This document shows positions 38,701 through 50,700 of a DNA stretch of 64,000 nucleotides, piece by piece. This DNA comes from Akkermansia sp. N21116 (lineage in GTDB: Bacteria; Verrucomicrobiota; Verrucomicrobiia; Verrucomicrobiales; Akkermansiaceae), in assembly GCF_029854705.2 (NCBI RefSeq), contig NZ_CP139035.1:1860001-1924000 (forward strand). The letters are read 5' to 3'. The notes under the pieces were generated by a model. The model did no database searches and was not told where the DNA came from. It saw nothing but the letters and a program-made list of their open reading frames with translations. The translations under genes were made by a program, and so were the position numbers. Each line of letters opens with the position of its first letter. The stretch's first letter is position 1.

Positions 38701-41700
38701 GTCCGTATCCAGTTTTAGGTTCGAATTCGAGATCGAAGTGTTGTTGTCGATGTTCAGATAGCCATTGACGAGGCTTTCATACGGAGTTGTGAGAGACCGG
38801 ATGTTGAGGGAGGTTGCTGCCATCATCGTATTTTGCTGAACGATGAGGCCCCCCTGGATGGAGACGTTTCCTCCGAGATTGAGAGAACCGTTCCCCGTCA
38901 GAGCGAGAATGGCTCCGTCTCCGATACTCATGTTGCCGGTAATCGACGTGAGACCGTTCAGATCGATCTTGTTATGGTCGTCAATATTCAGATTTCCCTG
39001 CACGCCGGCATTGGTGAACGTGACGAGCGATGCATAGTTCTGAACGTCGTCTTCCCGATTCCCGATGAGGTTCATGCTACCCGTGCCGGAATTGAGGACG
39101 AGCTGAACTTGATCGAGCTGAAGGTGGCCGCCGTCACCGATATTCATGGAAATCGCGCTGATACTCTGCGAAGAACCATGGAGATTGAGTTCCGAGGCTG
39201 TGCCGGAAATGGTGACGCTACCCAGAGTGCTGCGGTTTTCACCCATCACATTCAGGTCAAGAATGGAACCGCCTGATAGATCGGTTTTACCTCCGACGAG
39301 CAATGTCCCGCTTATATCAGCCTGGGCGTTGCTGCTCAACGACAGGTCTTTCGTGATATTGACCGTGTTGCTTCCTATGCCCATGGAGAGTTCCGCTCCG
39401 CTTTGTCCGTCGATAGACAGACTGTTGGCGCTGAACGTTGAGAGATGGTTGTTCGCAAGAGTCGTGACTTTGCCTGTGAGCGAGATGTCGAGGAAGGCCC
39501 GGAAGATGGCATCCTGCAACTGAATGCACCCCGTCGACGAGAATGTCGATTTGACATCGGGATCATGTCCCGACTCGATATCGTTGTTACCGACCTGGAT
39601 TTCGGTACCGTTGAGAAGATTGATTGTTCCCGCGTTTGTAATGCCCGTGACGCTTGTGGCCTTCAGACCTCGGAATTCGATTGTCGATTTTTTCCCCGTC
39701 GTCAGCGAACCGTTGAGGTTATCGCCTTGGTTCAGGATGATGACGGCATAGTGGTCGGAAGCGTTTTCGTCGGTGGATTTAACCCATTCGTCCAGTGTTT
39801 GGGCCGTCAAGTCGCTGAAGGTATTGGTGCCCAGACTGATGAGCCTGCCTTCGACGACGGTGGCCGACCCGAGCATTGAGCTGTGCTGCGAGAAGGTCAG
39901 GTCGTATTGGCCCTTCTTGTACATCGATTTCTGGTAGAAGTTGCCGTCCCAGACGGTATCTCCGATCGTGCACATGTTCGCATTTTCGACAACGGCGTTT
40001 TTGGAGTGCGTACCCCGGTAGTACACGAAGGGCTGCTTGTCCTTATCAGGCGAAGTGATCAGAGATTCGTCGATTTGGAAATAGACGGTTCCCGTCTTCC
40101 CAAGTACGTCGCTCTCATACATGTAAGAATTGCCGATGGCTGTGTAATAGATGTCTCCCGAGTAGGAACTGGTGTGGTTGTAGACTATGTTCCCCTTGCC
40201 GGTAATGTGCAGAGGCCCTTCGCCTGCCAGTGCTCCATCGATGGTGAAGGTAACATCGTGATCGTCCGTGCCGTTGAGTTTGATGGTTCCGTTTGTCGTG
40301 GCCGTCACGTTGCCGACATGCCAGTCGTTGTCGACGGACAACGTACGGTTTTCGTACGACATATGGCCGGCGAACATGATGTTGACCAGAGATGCATCTT
40401 GTTTGGCTTTCTTATAGGTGAAGGTACCGTTTGCGATGCGCAGATCACCATTGAGAGAGGCCGTATCGGAGTTCAGAGAAGCATTGCCTCCTTCCAGAAT
40501 GAGGGCGGAATTCAAAGTCCCCTGAATATCCAGATTGCCACCCGTTATCGTCGTGGAGATGCCGGCAGTGAAGGTGGAGTCTGCTTGGATCGTCGTGTCG
40601 GCGCCGATCATGGCCTGTTGCTTCACTTCATTGTTACCGGCCAGAGTTAGAACGCCGCCTTCCACCGTCAGAGTACCCGTGATGGTCGTGTCGCCCATGG
40701 AGAGTTCGTTCGTCGCGCCGAGGGACGTCACGTCGCCGTCGAGCGTACCGTTGCCGAGATGGAGGAAGTTGTGTGTTGCCTCTCCGTTGCTGACGAGCGT
40801 AATGTTGCTTCTGAGCGTAAAGGATCTGCCGTTTGTGTTGCCGGTGAGGTCGTCGACACCCAGGTAAAGTTGGCCTCCGTTTTTGACGTTCACGTTGCCG
40901 AGCGTACCGAAGTCGAATGATCCCGAATCGTCAGGATCGCTTGTTGCCTGGAGGCACATGAGGCCGCGGACGTCTGTCTGTTCCGAGATGAGGAAGCTGG
41001 TGTTGATGAAGTGGGCTTGCGTGCTCTGATGAGCGACCGTTACGGTTGCCGTCTGGATATAGCTGTCGTTTATGTTGCTTCTGCCGTTTTCATCAAGGAA
41101 GCTGATGGTCCCGTTACGAACAGTAAAGTGCGAATCCTTCATCGTGAATGTACCGGCCAGCATTGCGGAACCGACGAAGGCGATGTCGCTCTTATCGTCA
41201 ATATTCAGGATCCCATCCTGGGCAAGAGTGAAGGAAGTCGTGCCCGCCTCTTCCATTATTGTATGATGCAAGTCGATCCGGCTGGCTGCCGAGATGCTGA
41301 TTCCCTGTTCCAGAGTGGTGCCTGTAACCTCAATCTTCCCGTTATTCCTGGCAATCAACATGCCTTCGACCGTATCGTTTGTCAGGGAAACCCTGGGACC
41401 ATCAATTTCGAAACCGGCAAGTTCGCTGAGGCCGTCGACGGTAACGTTGCCCGTGAACGTGATACTATGGAAGTTATCCGTCTGGAAAAGACCTTCTGTC
41501 ACGAGCAGTTCGCCGATGCGGCCCAATCCTTGAATGCTCATCGTGCCCGCTCCCGTTTTGGTGAGCGAGGCGGGCGAACTGCCCGAGTCCGGTCCCATGC
41601 CGTTGACGGTCAGGATCGCGTTTCGTCCGACTTCGATATGGGCGTCGGAAATGATGTCGATGGCACTGATGGATGTATTGACCGTATCTTCCGACGAGGG

Positions 41701-44700
41701 ATCGACTCCCTGGACGGTCAGGCGGCGTGTCAGGCCGGAAGCGTCCGAGAAGGTTAGCGTGCCCGCGATTTCAGCGCCGTTTGTGAGCGAGAGCGAGCCG
41801 TTCTGGATCGTGACGCCGCCGGAGGTTCTATCACCGTCTGATGTCACGCCCACTCCGACTGTGCCCGATAGAGTCAGCGAAGCTCCGCCTTGAATCCACA
41901 TGGCGGTGTTCAGATGAACTCCCTCGCCGATTGTTGTCGAACCGCCGGTTAGATACGTGTTTTGAGCGATCAGATAGCTGTCGCTTTCCGGCGCTCCCCG
42001 AAGGAGGTTCATGCCGATGTCGCCGCTGAGGTAGAGGTTTCGGAATTCGTTGTGTCGATCAATGTTCAACTGACCTCCGTTCATGGTCACCGTACCCGAG
42101 ATGACCGCGCTGTTGGAGACGTTCAACGTATCTTTGGTCAGCGTGACATCACCACGAAGTGCCGTATAGGTCAACGAGAGGGAACCGGCGCCTTCCTGCG
42201 TGTCGGATACCGAGCCGACGAGGTTGAATAGTTTGTCCGGAGCCACACCGAGGCCTTCCAGCGACATGTCGTGCGTATTGAGCTGGATGTTTCCGAGACT
42301 GGAGTTGCCGCTGGAGTTCAGGACGTGGAAGTCGGCTCTGAGAGTCGTGTTGTTGTAGATGTCGAGCGCAGCGTTTTGAATGTTCAGATCTGCATTGATA
42401 GCCAGATTGTTGGCCGTGATGGTGTTTTTCTGACCGGAGTTTTCGGAGAGAAGTTCCGACTTGCGGTTGAAAATGACGGAATCGGTTGCCTGAAGGGTAA
42501 CTCCGGACAAGGTGAACGGGGTATTGCCGGCGCTTCCTTCAAAAGTCAGTAAGCCCTGGGTGCTGAGGGTTGAATTGAAGAGTTCGAATGCTCCGGAACC
42601 GTTGTATGTCAGGCTGCCCTGGCTGGTGAGGAGAGAGTCGTGAATACTGATCTTTCCTGAGCCGCCGAGCGTCAGGTTGCCCTGGGCTTGCAACGACGAG
42701 AGGTTGTCAAACGACAGATTGATCGTGCCGTCTAACGTCGCTTCTCCATTGACGGACATGGTCGAACTATCCATTGACAAATTGCCCGAGGACAACTCAA
42801 CGCTGGAATTTGTGAGGATCTTCGATTGATTTTGAATGGTGATCTTCGAATCTTCCCCCGACATCGCCATGGTGCTGAGTTTCGTCGTCTGGACGACATT
42901 GTCGAAAATGAGTTCGCCTTTGGCGACGGAAGCCAATCCCGAAATGTAGGAGACCTGATTGAGGACGAGTGTACCATCCTGAACGGATATGCCGTTGAGG
43001 CGTGTTGAGTAACCGTTGGCTATACGGTTGAGCTGAATGACGCCGGAACCGTCTTTCACGAGGGAGCCGGAGTTGAGGATGGTACCCGTAAAGTTGACAG
43101 GTTGCCCCACGGTGCCGCTGTCGGCAAGAATGTGCAGGATGCCCGTCTGGTCGGTCATCGTGATGTTCTTCGCATGCTCCGTCGTGCCCGTGACAACCAG
43201 GGTACGTTCGCCCGTAGCGGTCAGGGTACCCGTTGTGCCGAGTGCATCGTTTTGTTGAAGCTCAATGATCGAACCCTGCCAGTCGATGTTGCCGGCGAAA
43301 TTACTGTTTTCTTCGGTCAGGATCATCCTGGCATCCGTTGCGCTTCCCGTCAGCGTCAATTGGCGGTTGCCGGTCAGGGTGCCGACGGACAGCGCCGACC
43401 GGATGTTGACCGTTGCGTTGGCATCCATGGCGATGTTGAGATTGAGAGAGCTCAGATCGCAGATCACGTCCATCAGGCGGCTGGACGAACTGCCCGACAT
43501 TGTAACGGTACCGCCGAAAGTCTTGATGTTATTGAGTGTCAGTGTTCCCGAGTGAAGGGTAATATTGGCGTTGAACTCCGCACCCTGTACATCCGGAGAG
43601 GTGTCGCCGATTTCGAGTTCTCCTTCGCTGGTGACGTTGCTCCAGGGCCTTCCTGTGGCCTGTTGGGCGGTAAATTGGCCCGTGACAACTGTTTTGGAGT
43701 CGGCCAGCAACTGCATGTCGCCGGTGATAGTTGTGTCGTTGAGGCTGAGCAGGCTGATGCTCTTGTTCGTGAGGGTGCCTTCGATGACCGCTTGGTCTAA
43801 CGTTGCGGTAACGGAGTCGTTGAGCGTGATGCTGCTTTGGACCTTTGCGTTGTCAGACATGAAGAAGAGGGCATTTCCCGACAGCAACAGGCCGCCTGTT
43901 GCCGAAAGAGTAGTCCTGTTTTCTTGTAGACTCAGGGTTCCGCCGTTCTGGGAGAAGGAACCGGCGATGTCGAGAATCGAACTGCCTTCCAGAAGTATCG
44001 CCGATGAGGAAGCCGAAAGATCGCCCGTGTTCGTGATCGTGGAACCCGATTTCAGTGTCAGATGGCCCGTTCCGATCGCTATGCCCGAGGTGGCGAGGAG
44101 GCCATTCCTGATGATTAGCGAGGAATCGCCTTCGACGGCAAGTTTGCCCATGCTGCCGAATTTGATGGACTCGTCTGTTCCGCCGTCCAACGTGATCTGG
44201 TGGCCCGAGGTGATTTGCGTATTGGTAATGGAGAAGGAACTGGATTGACCGAATACTGTCTGCTCGTTCTGTGTTTGCCAGATGAGCGTATCGGCTGTGA
44301 GACGGAGATTGTCGAGCTGGTGATTCTCAGTACCCACCGTGCCCGTGAAGGCGATCTGGTGCGAAAGAGCGTTGATCTCCACCGTGTCGAATTTTGTCCA
44401 CGTTCCTCCGAGGGTAATGTCGCCGTTGCCCGCCGTGATTTGGACATTGGTCAGATTGACTTTGTCGCTTTCTTGTGTGCCGCTAATGATGATTCCCGTC
44501 TGGGCGTCCAGTTTGGCATAATCAAGGTTGACGGAAGATCCCTGAAGCGTCAACAGTCCCATCTGGGATATCAGGTCTGCATGAACAATGGAAATTTGAC
44601 CGCTGTCGACGGAGAGACCGTTGGTCGTGCTCAGGAAGGAGTGGTTGTCATGGTTCCCCTGGATGGTCAAATTACCGTGGATGGTGACGTCGTCCGAAGA

Positions 44701-47700
44701 GATTTTCGAATTGGTAAGGACGACGGAAGCGGCATGTTGTGAATCGGTGAAATCGGCCGTTCTGAGTGTCGTGCCAGAGCCCGAAGAGATGTCGTTGATG
44801 GTCAGCGTCGTGCCGGAGGCAAGCTGCGTGTGACCGAAGGAACAGGAGCCTCCCGTTTGCTTGCCGGTTCCATTGACCGTCAGGTCCGCGTTAAGCTCGA
44901 GTTTTTGGAGCAGAAGGCTGGAAGGCTGGTTGAGCGTGGCGTCGGCGTTGACTTTCCAGGTATAGGCGGTGATGGCCGAGTCCTTGCCCAGAACCATGTT
45001 TGCCGAGTTGGTGAACTCGCTGCCGTTGGAAATCGCCTTCACGGTCAACTGGCCTGTCTGGCCGAGATTAACGGCTTTTTCGAAGGTGATATTGCCGTTC
45101 CGGGCTTCGATTGTTCCGTTGAAATTACCGTCTCCGATGGCTTCCGTGACGTCGAGATCGCCGCTCGTCAAGGTCATCTTGCCGTTGGTGTGCATCGTAA
45201 GTTTTTCGATCGTGACGTTGCCCTGGTTCACTTCCATAAGAGAGGCGTCATCAATCTTCAGGTTGGCGAGGCGCGACATGTTGCCGACCGTCAGCTTACT
45301 TCCTTCGGCAAGGGAAAGGGTTCCTGCCTTCTCTCCTGTTTTCAAACCGGTGTCCATATTGGAAATGGAGACCTGCGCTCCTCCGCTCAGATTGAGCGTA
45401 CCCGCGTTCATCGTCAGGTTGTCAAGCTGGTGGCTCGTGCCCCCATTCAACGTGAGAGTGATGTTCCCGTTGTTGAAAATGGTCTGGCCGCCGACTGCCG
45501 CTGTGATAATGGCGCCGCCGTCGACAATGGTCGCGTTGCTATTGACAAGCCATTTTTTCGCGCTGATGGACGAACTTCTGCCGAGTTCGAGGACTGCGTT
45601 GTTCGTGAACGTATCGCTCGCCAGGATGACATTGTTGACGTTGCCTGTGCCCGTGATGGCCGTGTTGAAGGTGATGTCTCCTTGCAGGGAATAGTTGCCC
45701 TGGCCCGAGGTCAGCACGTTGTTGCTGAACGATTTGATAAGAAGCGTGCCGGCCAGTTCGATGGAGTCGTACGACGAGAATGCGTTGTTTCCGAACGCGA
45801 GTTCCTGGCCGATATTTTGATGGGCCTCATTCTCCAGGCCGCGTATGGTCAGCGCGGCTGCAGTATCCGTGTCGACGCCTTTGACCGATGTGAAAATGTT
45901 GCCGGAAATGGTTCCGCCGAAGTCGAGCGTGATGTCCGCCGCCTTTTGTGCCGTCAGTTCGTTGTTGTTGAAGGCAAGTCCTTTTTGGCTATCGTAACCG
46001 GTGAAGGTCAACGTGCCGTATTGCGACGTGAAGGTGTTTTTCCTGGCATCCGCTCCGCCGACCGTACCCGTCGTGAACTCGAGATTGATCTTCATGTCCT
46101 TGTAGGACGAGAGCGTGTTGCCGAAGAATTCGGCATCGTCGAACGTGAACGTGTTGTCCTGCCAGCCGACGGATTTGGCAATGCCCGTGATGTCCATTCC
46201 GCCGGTCGTGGTGGCGAGCGTGGAATTCTGCATGACGAAGAAGCCTCCCTTGTTCTTGAGGGGATCCTCCTTGCCTTCTTCCGGGGCGGGGGGACGCGTG
46301 GCCGTAATGTCGCCCGTCATGGTGACGGAACTGTCCTTGATGAACAAGCGGCCTTGGGGCGAGGTGAACGTCCCCTTCATCTCGATCCTGCTGTTGTCGG
46401 TGATGTACAGGTTGCCTTCGTTGACGATATTGCCCGTATGGTTTGCCATCGACTGCATATTCGACAGATCGACGGAGCCGAACGTATCGTTGACGCCTCC
46501 CGAGGCGATGTAGCCGGAGTTGATATTGCCGAACAACTCGCCATTGGAGATTTTGATGTCGCCTTTGGCGACGGCATGAGTATCGGGATTGGTTTCTCTC
46601 GCGGCGGCATTCAGGTTGCCGTATTCGCCGTTCGAGGCCAGGAACAGGCCGTAGCCGGAGGAGGTCACGTTGTTGTAGTGGCTGCCGTTGCCAAGAGCGT
46701 TCTTGTCGATGACGTGACCGCTTCTGACATAGAGGCTGTCGATCGTCACGGCGGCAGCCGTCATGTCGAGTTCCGCCTGGCCCGTTTTGTCCAGCCTGTC
46801 GCCGGTGATCTTGCCCGTCAGCGTGAGATTGGTATTCGTCGTGATGTTCAGGTTATTGTCCGTTTGGGTCTTGAGGAATTCAATGTCCTTGTTCAAGACG
46901 ATCGTCTCCGTGCCGGTGGGCCTTTGGCTGATCAGATTGAGCATCGAATTGTTTGTGGACAGAATGGTCAGCGTTCCCGTCGTGCCGATGGACTGGCTGT
47001 CGCCGAGATAGATGTCGCCCGCCTGCCACAGGATGTCTCCCGTATAATCCTTGTCGCCTCCCGTCAACTTATGGTTGAAAACTTTATTGCCGCCTCCCGT
47101 CAGGGTCAGGTCGGCGTCGCCGCGCAATTCGCCCGCTACCGTCAACGTATTGCCGGGAGCGACGTAAATCGTGCCGTCGGCCAGCATGATGATATCGTTC
47201 GCTCTCGCGTCGGTACTGACTGACAGGGTACGCTGGATTTTGCTTTCCAGGCTTGAGCTGTCTTCGAAGTAGATGGTGCCCGACGCGGCTTCGCCCTTGA
47301 CGTTGACGAGATTCAAGACGCCGTAGCGCAACCGCACATCGCCGTTAAGATGAGCTTGAGCCCCCCCTGCGCCCGAGGTGCCCAAAGTGACGGACGCGCC
47401 GTTTTCGACGATGAAAATGGTGGTGCTTCCGTCTTCCGGCAGATCTTTTTCGATCAAATGGGTACCTCCGTTCCACCGGACGCCGGCCATATTGAAATAC
47501 GTCATGGCTATATCGACGGTGGGAGAGGATTCGCTGATGTCGACAAAGCCCAGGACTTGGACTTTATTTGAAGTATTCCCTGTGATATTCAGCCCCTTCA
47601 GATTGACGTCGCCCTTGACGGTGCCTCCGTCCGTCACGTCGAGATTGATGGAGTAGTTGCCACTCGTACTGGTTCCTTCCGCCGACAGGTTGCCGGTGAT

Positions 47701-50700
47701 TGTGGCGCCGCCGAGCGTCAGGGTGCTGTTATCCTGCAGATCGATGTTGTCCTGCCAGATGACGCCGGAATCGAGCGTCAGGTAACCGTTGTTGTGCAGT
47801 GTCGTTGTGGCGAGACGGTCGCCATGAGTGCCGAATTCCCACCAGGGAGTAGTATGACCGGTTATGGAAGCCTTGACGTTCACGGACGCGTTGGAGATAT
47901 CCATGCCGTTCATCATCAAGGTCTGTCCCGTATCGGTATAACTGGTCTGGGATATGTTGACTATGTTGTCTACGGCCTTTTCTCCCGAACCCGAAATATT
48001 GACGAAACCGAGGTCGCCTGTAATGTCGGTGAGTGTGACGGAGTCGGCGTCTTTGCCGTTTGCGGAAATTTTAGTCGTCTGGCCGACCGTCAACGTGGAC
48101 TTCGAGATCGATGTGTGCTGGTTCAGGTCGAGAACATCCGCCTTCAAATCGCCGCCTGTGACTTCTGCCTGGGCCGTGGCTATTTTGAGTGTTCCCGTGG
48201 CGTTGAGGATGCCGCCCGTCATCGTAAGCCCGGTATCGGGTGCTGCCGAAGTGATGTTGATGTCCTTCTGGGAAAAGACGGTACCGTTCGTCATATTCGT
48301 GGTACCATTGAAAGTGATAGAACCCGTTGATTTAATCTGCGAGGCGGCGGCGATGAAGGTCTCGTTGTCGACGCGCAGGCCGCCGTTGCCGATGATGAAG
48401 TTGGCCTGACCGTTACCGACGCCGTGCATCGCCAGTTTCCACGCGCGCGCTTCGGCGTTGTTCGTGTCACTCTGCGCGCTGACGGTGACGTTGTCTCCGT
48501 GAATGAACAAAGTTCCCTGATTGGGGTTGGAGGCATTGTCGAAAACGTAAATGTTCGTGGCATTGACTTGGATGTTGTCTCCGGCGACGATCATGTCATA
48601 ATGGGTTCTGATCGTATTGTCCGCCGTGACGGTCAGTATGGGATGAGGCCCTTCTTTAGGCGCGTCGTTGCGGATTTCGATGTTGTCGTCGAGTACGGTG
48701 ATGTCGGAGGTGGCCGTGACCGTACTGCCGTCGAGGACGACCAGTTTTCCCTTGTTGACCGTCAGACTTCCTCTTTCGGCGATGAGGTTGCCCTGGTTGC
48801 GGACGAGAGCGGCAACGTTATCGAAAGTCGTCTCGTGTACCTGAGCGACTCCGTCGGGATTATTTGAATCGTAATCCCCATGAAACGTCCATTTGACACC
48901 GTCAATATGGTTCGTGCCATTCACGGTAATTTGTTTTCCGGAGGTGATCCATGCGCCGTCGAGGTTGGCATAGCCTCCGATTTTGATTCCGTCGTCGCTG
49001 AAGGTTCTTTGACCACCCTCCATCTTGCCGCCTGTATGACCGATTACATTTCCGCCAATGACGATGTCGTTCGTCGCGAAAATGGACTTGCCGCCTTCGG
49101 GCGCAGCAAAAAATTCGACGTTGCCGCCGACGGAGATTTTCGATTTGTCGTTCTCGGTTCCGTTATGGCTTTGGGCCGTCAGGGAACTGTCCTTGTTGAC
49201 CGTCAAATCGCCGTTGATGGTGATGGCTTCGGTATAGGTGCCGCCATCTTTGGTACCGGCCGCCTGCACATGGGCTGTGTTGGTTCCGTCACCGAGCGTG
49301 AGACCTCCGTTGGAGAGATGCAGCCATCCCCAGGCGGTGACGTCGGTGCTTGCCAGCACCAGAGAATCTGTTGCCGAAGAACCTGTTTGTTTCAGGAGTA
49401 TGTTGCCGTAGGAGGTCAGGACGTTGTTGGTTCCGGAGACGGACAAGAAGTCGATCGAGAGATCGGTCTGACCGGGGATGTAGTTCTGATAGCCCAGAGG
49501 CTTGTCGGCATCCGAACCGTTGAAGAAGTAGTTTTCCTTGAAAGATTCCAGCGTCGAACCGTTCTTCAGGGTCACCTTATTGGCCGTGATGCCCGAATAC
49601 GTTGTGAAGGTCGAGCCGTCGAGGTCAATGTTATTGAAGGTGAGATCGGCCGGAGCGGGATGGGTTTCCCCTTCTTCTTCAGTGTAGATTCTCTTGTCGG
49701 TGAGAGTCAGATCTGTGTAGAGCAGGGAAAGATCGCCTAACTGGGGGTTGTTTGTCTTCAGCGTGTGGGCGACGATGGTAACGTTGTGCTGATTTGAACC
49801 TGTGGTTGTGAGCGTACCGCCGAGGGTAAGTGTACCGTTCGCGGCGGAGAGGACGCTTCCTGCTCCAAGTGTGGTATCGCTCGTGATTGTGATGTCGCCG
49901 CCTTGTTCAATAACGGTATCCGGCCCCTCATAGACGTCTCCCGAACGAAGGATGGCGTCGGCGCCCAGTGCTACCGTACCGTTAATCACGATGTCTCCCG
50001 TATTGGATAGAATTGTCCCATTGTTCTGCAAATCACCGTTGATGGTGATGGCCTTGTCGGCATGAACTTCGCCCTTGTTCCGGATGTCGAGTGCACCGGT
50101 GGTGATAGCCCCCTTGTCAGCAGTCTGACTTGTCGCAATGAGAGACGCATTGTCGCCCGTCAGAGTAGTGGCGCCCGTAACCTGGATGTTGCCTTGGGCT
50201 GAGGACACTATACCTTGAGTCTCAAGTGTCCCCGTGACGGTGATATCGCCTCCTGCGGTTGCTGCCTGGTGGAGTTTCTTGGTGTCGTTGCTTCCTATTC
50301 CCAGCGATAGATCGCCATAAACGGTGAGGGACTTGCTGGATTGAATGGAGCCGTTTCCGGTGAGTGTAGTAGAAGAATTATCATCCAAACCCAGTTGGAC
50401 GATATTATTTTGGCCCGAAATGAGGCCGCTGCCCTCTACGTTACCAAACACTTTGAGGGGGCCGCTGGAACTGATCTCGCCGTCGTTGTGTAGTGTTCCT
50501 GTGATGTTGACGGTGCCTCCGTAGACGGAACTGTTTGCTCCAATGGTTACGGTTACCTTGGCATCGTTTGGAACTTGAAGTTGACCTACTTTCAATGTAG
50601 CCCCATCCAGAAGCGTCAAAGAAGCGAAATTCCCTAAGTTCCCCGAGAGCTGCAGCTTTGTTCCAGTCAATTGAAGGACGGATGTAGCTGTCGTTCCTAA

